The notes under the pieces: model-generated | Told to the model about the DNA's origin: nothing | The model's database searches: none | What the model saw: the letters and a program-made list of their open reading frames with translations, nothing else | DNA from: Desulfarculales bacterium UBA702 | GTDB lineage: Bacteria; Desulfobacterota; Syntrophobacteria; Syntrophobacterales; Syntrophobacteraceae | Direction of reading: 5' to 3' | NCBI GenBank assembly: GCA_002298165.1 | Contig: DBMI01000073.1 | Span: 1-22,229 of the forward strand | Length of the DNA stretch: 22,229 nucleotides | Made by a program: the position numbers and the translations under genes | Shown: positions 7,816 to 13,662 of the stretch, in pieces | Layout of the letters: every line of letters begins with the position of its first letter | How positions within the stretch are numbered: the first letter of the stretch is position 1

Positions 7816-9537
7816 TTACAGCAGAGGAAATGCCCACAGCCCGAATTCTTCCCTGAACAGTTCCTCAATTTCGCCAAGCGTTGCCATATTTCTCACTGCA
7901 TCAAGGCAGTACGGATAGAGGTTTTCGTTGGTATGGCATTTTTGGCGCAGTATGCTCAAAGCCTCTTCCACATTGCGGTTGTTTCGCTCTTTGCGGAGGC
8001 GCTCCAGCTTGGCCTTTTGCCGTGAATAGGTTTCCGGGTATTCGAACACCTGAATGGGCGCTGCTTTTGCTTTATCGCCCTTCATGAAGTTTACGCCGAC
8101 TATCTTCATCTGGCCGTTTTCGATTTTTTCCTGGTATTTGTTGTTGTAGTTGACGATCTCGCGGTGCAGCCAACCGCTCTCGACCGCCTGGACCAGGCCT
8201 CCCAGCCCTTCGATTTTGCTGATATAGTCGAATATTCTCTGGACCATCTGGTCGGTGAGGTACTCGACGTAGTAGGATCCCGCCAGCGGGTCGACGGTGT
8301 TGCAGACGCCTGTCTCGGTCTGGATGATCTGCTGGGTCCGCAGGGAAACCAGGGCGGCTTCCTCGGTCGGAGCGGAGTAGGCTTCATCGAAGGAATCGAT
8401 GTGCAGTGACTGGCATCCACCAAGCACCGCGGCCAATCCCTGGATGGCAGATCGGGCGATGTTGTTCAGCGGCTCTGTCGCGGGCAGAGTTACGCCGGCG
8501 GTCTGAACGTGGAACCGCATGAGCATTGATTTCGGATTTTGTGCTCCGAAGCGCTCTTTGGCGACCTTGTACCAGACTTTGCGGCTGGCCCGGCATTTGG
8601 CTATTTCTTCGAAGAAGTCATTGTGCAGATCCCAGAAGAAGGACATTCGGGGAGCGAAATCGTCGAATTTCATCCCTCTTTTTATTAGTTCTTCGGCAGT
8701 GGCGATGGCGTTAGAAATTCCGATCGCCACCTCGGCAATGGCATCCGTTCCGGCCTCTCTCAGATTATATCCGTTGAAGCTGATCGGATTGAAGCGCGGC
8801 ACGTTCTTGCAGATCCACTCTACCGTATCGCACTGCATTCTGAAGGAGACCGAAGGGGGCAGGATCTCGTAGCCGCTCCCGACGCAGGTCTCCATGATGA
8901 AGTCGTTCTGGCATGTACCAGCTACCTTGGATAACGGCGTGCCTCTTTTTTCAGCCACTGCGAAGTACATTCCGGGGATTACCAGGCTGGTGCTGGGCAG
9001 ATGGGTAACAATCGAGGTGCTGACTGCCCCCAGATCGATATCTTTGAAAAAGGCATCCATATCCCATACGGAATCAACGGCCGCTCCGCATGCGCCAACA
9101 TTGCCCTCCGCCTCGGGATCATCGGAGTTGTAGCCACGGATCGTGGGCATGTCGAAGAGGATGTTTACACCGGTTGCGCCGTGGTCGAGCAGGTAACAGA
9201 CCCGCTCATTGCAATCCTCGGGGGCGCCTAGACCTGCAAGCTGGCGGACCGTGAAGAGCCTTCCCCGGTACATGTTGGGATAGACTCCCCTCAGGTAAGG
9301 GGCATGTCCCGGGAAGCCTATATCTTCGATATAGCTGACATTCTCTATGTCTGCCGGGGTATAGGCCAGTTTCACGGGAATTCCGGAGTGGGTAAAATAC
9401 TTACCCTCGGTTTGCCGGTCCTCCTCCCGAAGACTTTTATCAAACCAGTCCTTGTACTGATCCTTGATCAATCGGACGTGTTCTTCGCTGAAAAGGCAAA
9501 CCGGTTCTTTGTTGCCGTCATCTTTCCTGTAAGCCAT
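7816..9537 (-). CDS. Adenosylcobalamin-dependent acyl-CoA mutase large subunit, divergent specificity
   Basis: This is the 573-aa catalytic TIM-barrel subunit of a B12 carbon-skeleton mutase, without the fused B12 domain. Family signatures are clear: RGVYPNMYRGR, SFFWDLHNDFFEEIAK, TQTAGV, GGCQSLH, DPLAGSYYVE. Against methylmalonyl-CoA mutase (Propionibacterium numbering, aligned by eye), Tyr89 is L100, Ser114 is N125, Ala116 is L127, the carboxylate-binding Arg207 is G220, and His244 is N258; Tyr243 is kept as Y257. Isobutyryl-CoA mutase has Phe/Gln at the 89/207 positions, and 2-hydroxyisobutyryl-CoA mutase has Ile/Gln plus an Asp at the Ala116 position. This protein fits none of them. Losing the Arg argues against a dicarboxylic acyl-CoA substrate. 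AAGGAG precedes the ATG by six bases. With the ThDP enzyme and SDR, a 2-hydroxyacyl-CoA to 3-hydroxyacyl-CoA rearrangement is the best guess. Confidence 0.9.
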   Translation of the reverse strand: MAYRKDDGNKEPVCLFSEEHVRLIKDQYKDWFDKSLREEDRQTEGKYFTHSGIPVKLAYTPADIENVSYIEDIGFPGHAPYLRGVYPNMYRGRLFTVRQLAGLGAPEDCNERVCYLLDHGATGVNILFDMPTIRGYNSDDPEAEGNVGACGAAVDSVWDMDAFFKDIDLGAVSTSIVTHLPSTSLVIPGMYFAVAEKRGTPLSKVAGTCQNDFIMETCVGSGYEILPPSVSFRMQCDTVEWICKNVPRFNPISFNGYNLREAGTDAIAEVAIGISNAIATAEELIKRGMKFDDFAPRMSFFWDLHNDFFEEIAKCRASRKVWYKVAKERFGAQNPKSMLMRFHVQTAGVTLPATEPLNNIARSAIQGLAAVLGGCQSLHIDSFDEAYSAPTEEAALVSLRTQQIIQTETGVCNTVDPLAGSYYVEYLTDQMVQRIFDYISKIEGLGGLVQAVESGWLHREIVNYNNKYQEKIENGQMKIVGVNFMKGDKAKAAPIQVFEYPETYSRQKAKLERLRKERNNRNVEEALSILRQKCHTNENLYPYCLDAVRNMATLGEIEELFREEFGLWAFPLL

Positions 9538-9920
9538 GTTATTCTCCTTCAGTACGCCGGGCTATTTTTTGGGCAAATTTCAGACCCAAAATTGAATGTT
9601 ATTTATCAGGGCAAAGCGCCTGTTTTGTCTGTTAAGCAAAAGGCGGCGCTGGAAATTCCATCAATATGTTGCAGGACCTGGAGCGGCCCACAATTGTGTG
9701 CCAACAGAAAGGTTTGAAAGGACGGTTCGTTTATTAGAGTGAAGAGGATAGTTAGAATTAATAGCTTGAGCAGGAGAACTTGAGATGAACCGATTTACGA
9801 CTAATGATTAATCAGAAATGACATTGGAATACAATGGCTAGAAATCACCATTTTGAAATAGTGAGAATTAGCTGTACAAGGGATTATTTAGGAAAAACGG
9901 CGGGATACCAAGTCGACATA
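9538..9920. other. Intergenic region upstream of the mutase operon
   Basis: These 383 bp lie between the response-regulator stop and the mutase large-subunit start, and must hold the mutase operon promoter. One copy of the shared repeated element lies at 9833-9874. I see no convincing -35/-10 pair and no gene here. A GTGCCA at 9698-9703 resembles half of a sigma-54 promoter on the minus strand, but the matching -12 GC is not at the right spacing. Confidence 0.6.
9833..9874 (-). repeat. Shared upstream element, copy C (before the mutase operon)
   Basis: These 42 bp match 16089-16130 at 35 of 42 positions, including an identical 17-base core (tcaccattttgaaatag). In this copy a nested dyad is perfect: GCTA, four bases, TCAC, a 12-base centre, GTGA, four bases, TAGC. 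It lies about 300 bp upstream of the mutase large-subunit start, in the same orientation to its downstream gene as the other copies. It is a probable regulator-binding site. Confidence 0.7.
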
Positions 9921-10577
9921 TCAGCCGGGATTGGCAACATATCCCTGGTCAATGGCATAACGAACCAGGTCGGCGGTACGTTTGAGTTTAAGTTTTTTGA
10001 TGATATTGGCCCTGTGGTTGTTAACCGTGAAAACACTTATAAATAAAAGCGAAGCAATTTCCTTGCTCGATTTGCCCTCGGCGATCAGCTTCAGGACCTC
10101 TTTTTCGCGGGTTGTGAGCAGCTCGGAAGTTTCTTTTTTCTCCCCCCGGTAGTACAGGACCAGATCATCGGTCATCTTTGAAGCAAAACAGGATGAGACG
10201 TATGTCTTGCCTGATCGAATCGAATCTATTGCGGCAAAAAGCTCCGACTCCGTATCTTCTTTGAGCAGATATCCTTCAACGCCGGCTGAAAGCGCATAGT
10301 AAACGTATTCGGCTTTTTTGTGCATGGTCAGGATCAGAATTTTGATGAGAGGATAAAGATTTTTAATCTCTTTGGAGGCTTCTATACCTCTTAAATTCGG
10401 CATGGAGATATCGAGAATGACCATATCCGGGGTGGATTTTTTCAATAGTTCTAGGAGTTCGAGACCGTCACCGGCTTCACCGATTACCTGGAGGTCACCG
10501 TATTCGTCAATAATTTTTTTAATTCCCTGCCTCAGAATGATGTGATCGTCAGCCAATATGATTTGATAAGAGTTCAT
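9921..10577 (-). CDS. NarL/FixJ-family response regulator
   Basis: This is a DNA-binding response regulator of 218 aa. The receiver domain (1-120) has the acidic pair D10/D11, the phospho-acceptor D56 in VILDISMP, Thr in ILTMH and Lys in YLLKED. The LuxR-type helix-turn-helix at about 150-215 contains LTTREKEVLKLIAEGKSSKE and the recognition helix around VNNHRANIIKKL. I choose the ATG at 10577, which has AGGGA five bases upstream; an in-frame ATG at 10595 is possible. Either start lies inside the end of the kinase gene, so the two are co-translated. Being sandwiched between catabolic operons suggests it controls them. The repeated dyad upstream of the mutase, ThDP and epimerase operons is a natural candidate target. 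Confidence 0.93.
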   Translation of the reverse strand: MNSYQIILADDHIILRQGIKKIIDEYGDLQVIGEAGDGLELLELLKKSTPDMVILDISMPNLRGIEASKEIKNLYPLIKILILTMHKKAEYVYYALSAGVEGYLLKEDTESELFAAIDSIRSGKTYVSSCFASKMTDDLVLYYRGEKKETSELLTTREKEVLKLIAEGKSSKEIASLLFISVFTVNNHRANIIKKLKLKRTADLVRYAIDQGYVANPG

Positions 10578-11742
10578 TGGAATCCCTGGCCTCATCAGTT
10601 GGAATTTTGAAAACTATGTGGGTGCCGTGCCCTTTCTCGCTATCGATCTTGAGTGTACCCCCCAGCATTCTGGCCCGTTCATCCAGGGCAGTAAGCCCTA
10701 GCGCCCTCTCGCTGCCGTATTTGACAAGAGACTGCTTTACGTCGAAGCCTATGCCGTCATCCTTTATGGACATGGAAATTATACCGTTCCCATTTTTGAT
10801 CGATATTGATATCCGCTGGGCACGTGAATGCCTCTCGATGTTGGTGAAAGTTTCCTGGAAAATGCGATAGATGATGATCTGGTTTTCTTTCGAAAAGAGT
10901 CTGTCTATAGGGATGATATCGCAAGAGATCTGCATGTTGGAATGGTTGACGAATTCTTTTATGAGCAGGCGAAGGGCAGCATCCAGACCCAGGTCTTCCA
11001 GAATGGACGGGCTCAAATCGTGGGAAAGCCGGCGGACGTTTTCAATAATAAGGTCCACATACTTCAGCGTGTTTTGGATATCCTCCCTGAGATCGGCGGG
11101 ATCCAGAGGCAATTTTTTCTTTATAGACCCCAACTGCAGCTTCAAAACCGTCAACGCCTGGCCCAACTCGTCGTGCAATTCCAGCGAGATTCGCCTGCGC
11201 TCTTTTTCCTGGGCCTTGAAAAGGTGTGAAGAGAGAAGCCGGAGTTGTTTTCGCGATTCCCGGAGGGCCATTTCGGCGAGCTTGCGCTTGGTATTGTCAA
11301 TGACAATGCCTTCAAAATACTTGGGCTTACCTTCGGAATCACGGATCACGATCCAGCGGTCGTACATCCAACGGTAGGAGCCATCCGGAGTGGCATAGCG
11401 GTATTCAACCTCACTGCTCCCGCCCTCTAGGGATTCCCGTGCCGCTTTGCGGACGACTTCCAGGTCTTCGGGATGAACTCGCAACAGGATGCTCTTGGAT
11501 GTTATGTCGCTAACGGGAGTATTGGCGGAGCCGAATATCTCAATGGCTGTTTTGTTGAAAAATGTGAACTGGCGGGCCTCGATATCGAAATGGTAGATGC
11601 CCTCCTGCAGTCTCTCGGCAAGCTCCTTGAACTCTTTGGAGGTCCATGTTTCCTTTGGGTCGCTTTCCTGGAACTCCCTCAGCTGTGCTTCGAGCTGTTT
11701 GATCTTTTGCTCCAGATATTCATGAGTAGATTGCCGACTCAT
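10549..11742 (-). CDS. Soluble PAS-domain sensor histidine kinase (HisKA_3 type)
   Basis: This 397-aa kinase is the partner of the overlapping response regulator. A short N-terminal coiled coil is followed by a PAS domain at about 40-155, with the PAC-like YRYATPDGSYRWMYDRWIVIRD. A HisKA_3 dimerisation domain places the phospho-accepting His at 190 in RRISLELHDELGQ. The C-terminal HATPase has IKDDGIGFD and a GLTALDERARMLGG segment. There are no membrane segments, so it senses a cytoplasmic signal, plausibly a pathway intermediate or redox state. The PAS ligand cannot be read from sequence. AGGGGA precedes the ATG. It lacks a copy of the repeated element upstream, unlike the catabolic operons, so it may be expressed constitutively. 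Confidence 0.93.
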   Translation of the reverse strand: MSRQSTHEYLEQKIKQLEAQLREFQESDPKETWTSKEFKELAERLQEGIYHFDIEARQFTFFNKTAIEIFGSANTPVSDITSKSILLRVHPEDLEVVRKAARESLEGGSSEVEYRYATPDGSYRWMYDRWIVIRDSEGKPKYFEGIVIDNTKRKLAEMALRESRKQLRLLSSHLFKAQEKERRRISLELHDELGQALTVLKLQLGSIKKKLPLDPADLREDIQNTLKYVDLIIENVRRLSHDLSPSILEDLGLDAALRLLIKEFVNHSNMQISCDIIPIDRLFSKENQIIIYRIFQETFTNIERHSRAQRISISIKNGNGIISMSIKDDGIGFDVKQSLVKYGSERALGLTALDERARMLGGTLKIDSEKGHGTHIVFKIPTDEARDSNELLSNHIG

Positions 11743-11996
11743 ACATTAATCCCCTAAAGTGTTCAGATGCCCTTCGATCTTACAGAAAAACAGGGCTTAA
11801 CGCGGATCCGGCCCAGGGGGTGAGTGGGAGTAAGTATCGGGAGCAGGAGCAGGAGAGCTTGGGTAAGTTTGAAGACAGCCCCGCTGAACCGCCTTCAAGA
11901 GATGTAAGCTCAACGGAACAGAAAAGCACCAAGATGCGCTTGAAACATATCTCTATTATGAGGCAAATTCAAGCTGTCGTTGAAAATCAGGTTTGA

Positions 11997-13196
11997 TCAG
12001 GCTTCGGTGCTCAGGTGAAGGTCCAGGGGGTCGGTTGCCCGGGGAACACCGGTCCCGCCCTGTATGATTATGTTGTGAAGTCCGGCCGACGCCACTATCT
12101 GGCGGGCCTGCTCCATCACCTGTTCACCCAGGAAGGGCCAGTCACGAAGTCTAAAAGCGGGTTGGTACTCGATCAATGTTACGTGCATTTCCGGGTCGAT
12201 CCGCGCAAGGGCCGCGGCTGAGTCGTATAATTCGGCCTTGCTGTGAATGCGGGGATGACATGGCAGGCTTACCGCCATGAAGACTTTACTCCGGTAGCGT
12301 TCGTTTAAATACCGGACCGCATTCCAGGAATTCTGAAGGTAGAGTTGCGCCGTTTCTTCGCAGTCCACCCCGGTTATCTTCATGAATGTTTCCAGGTTCA
12401 GGGCCTTTAGATCGGGTGAAATGTCCGTAACGCCGGTCTCTACCAGCTGATCGATCAGCTCGGGGGTAAGAAGAGAGGCATTGGTGTCCAGTTGTATGCG
12501 GGCTTCCGGTGCAGCACTGCGAAGCTGTCGCACGGTTTCGAGAAGCCAAGCGGGGTTTAGTGTCGGCTCACCGCCGGAGATGCCGATCCAGTAGTCGTTT
12601 TCAAGATCAAGCTCGAGGGAGCTTACCGTTTCCGCAGGGCCTCTGGGCTGAGCGCCGGCGGCGAAAGTCAAGTCCCAGTTATGGCAAAGGTCACAACGGT
12701 AATTGCACCCGTGAACGAAAATTGAAGGGTGGAAATGGGGAGCTGGACGCATCAGGGTGACCTGCCTTACCGGGGCATGCCGCTTCAGGATTTCCGGATC
12801 GGCAACGATTTCCATCCCTTCTTGCAGGGAGGTCACACAACTGCGCGTGAGCACACCGTTGATTAAAACCGAACAGCTCCAGCATCCTCCGGTACCGCAA
12901 AGTGCCTTGGTGCAACCATCGGGCCCATGGGTCTTTGTCGCCCGGCCCAATTCGCACAAGGCGTCGAAAACTGAAATCGGACCATCCACGTCACAGGGGG
13001 CTCCGTCCAGGGCGAACCGGATCGATTTTGCCTCATCCGAGCGCGCCTTTAGTTTCCTGGCTCCCTGCGGGCATGCGATCACGCAGGCCCCGCATCCCAC
13101 ACAGCCGGTTTTCGAGGCGCAGGCCACGTAATCGGAGCAAAAACCGCAGCCGAGGCAGTTGCCATTTTTGGCGGCGACAAAACGGCCGGAGTTCAT
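11997..13196 (-). CDS. Radical SAM protein with two N-terminal Cys clusters and an XDH-type [2Fe-2S] domain
   Basis: This 399-aa protein packs several iron-sulfur modules. Cys14/17/20/26 and Cys32/35/38/42 (CVGCGACVIACP) look like two 4Fe-4S sites, the second of ferredoxin type. C100-x4-C105-x2-C108-x11-C120 (CGTGGCWSC...SC) has the spacing of the xanthine-dehydrogenase small-subunit [2Fe-2S] cluster. C164-x3-C168-x2-C171 (CNYRCDLC) is the radical SAM cluster, with the SAM-binding GGEP at 208-211. The C-terminal part resembles PflA/AmmeMemoRadiSam-type activases. It overlaps the preceding small gene by ATGA and lies in the ThDP-enzyme block. Radical SAM activases with ferredoxin inserts usually activate glycyl radical enzymes, but none is present here. 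It may modify a protein or a cofactor of this pathway. The xanthine-dehydrogenase-like module in such a protein is unfamiliar to me. Confidence 0.87.
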   Translation of the reverse strand: MNSGRFVAAKNGNCLGCGFCSDYVACASKTGCVGCGACVIACPQGARKLKARSDEAKSIRFALDGAPCDVDGPISVFDALCELGRATKTHGPDGCTKALCGTGGCWSCSVLINGVLTRSCVTSLQEGMEIVADPEILKRHAPVRQVTLMRPAPHFHPSIFVHGCNYRCDLCHNWDLTFAAGAQPRGPAETVSSLELDLENDYWIGISGGEPTLNPAWLLETVRQLRSAAPEARIQLDTNASLLTPELIDQLVETGVTDISPDLKALNLETFMKITGVDCEETAQLYLQNSWNAVRYLNERYRSKVFMAVSLPCHPRIHSKAELYDSAAALARIDPEMHVTLIEYQPAFRLRDWPFLGEQVMEQARQIVASAGLHNIIIQGGTGVPRATDPLDLHLSTEA

Positions 13197-13573
13197 TTCC
13201 AGTAGATCCTCACACCGGCGGCCTGTTTCGCAAATTTAAATTTAAAGCCTTTCCAGAAACGGATCTCGTCATCGACTGACACATCTTCCATTCGCTCGAT
13301 TCCGAGTTCCTTCAAAAATTCCTCTTTGCTCGGCAGGTTCGGTAACAGGTCGTCTATCCGGGGCAAAGGAAGCCAGTCGTATGGATGCTCACAATCGATG
13401 TTCATCCAGACAACATCCCCCTTCGAGACGACACTGCTGTCGCCAAGGGAAATAAATACCTGTTCCGGAAATTCCGCCCGTTTGAAAAGCATCAGAACAT
13501 AGCTTCTCATCATGTCCCGGCTGAGGGTGGCTTCGGTGATTTTGGACTCTACAAAGTTGCCCAGAAACGTCAA
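13193..13573 (-). CDS. Conserved-context hypothetical protein, 126 aa, TTG start
   Basis: I do not recognise this family. The protein is soluble, has no signal peptide and has a single Cys. The C-terminal end is rich in Lys, Phe and Trp (FWKGFKFKF), and PLPRIDDLLPNLPSKEEFL sits mid-chain. The frame is open from an ATG at 13621, but that ATG has only a G-rich run directly touching it. The TTG at 13573 follows a perfect AAGGAG with seven bases between, so I take the TTG as the real start. It is 89 bp after the ThDP gene, and its stop overlaps the radical SAM start, so it is co-translated with that protein. A partner, substrate or scaffold of the radical SAM protein or ThDP enzyme is a reasonable guess, not more. 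Confidence 0.75.
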   Translation of the reverse strand: MTFLGNFVESKITEATLSRDMMRSYVLMLFKRAEFPEQVFISLGDSSVVSKGDVVWMNIDCEHPYDWLPLPRIDDLLPNLPSKEEFLKELGIERMEDVSVDDEIRFWKGFKFKFAKQAAGVRIYWK

Positions 13574-13662
13574 TTTGGTTCTCCTTAGAAAGGGCAGGGG
13601 ATGGTCTGCTTTCGCAAACATCCCCCGCCGTTAAATTGTCAGGTTGTTATAACGATAACCGA

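Noticed and set aside
7385..9537. Calling these subunits methylmalonyl-CoA mutase
   Set aside because: Overall family similarity fits, but by hand alignment the carboxylate-binding Arg and the active-site His are not at their expected places, so the specific name is not supported.
9698..9703. Sigma-54 promoter for the mutase operon
   Set aside because: TTGGCAC on the minus strand is a good -24 half, but the bases at the -12 position are not GC with correct spacing.
13622..13662. Terminator after the ThDP gene (ggttgttataacgataacc)
   Set aside because: The stem is only four bases before mismatches, and no T-run follows on the coding strand.
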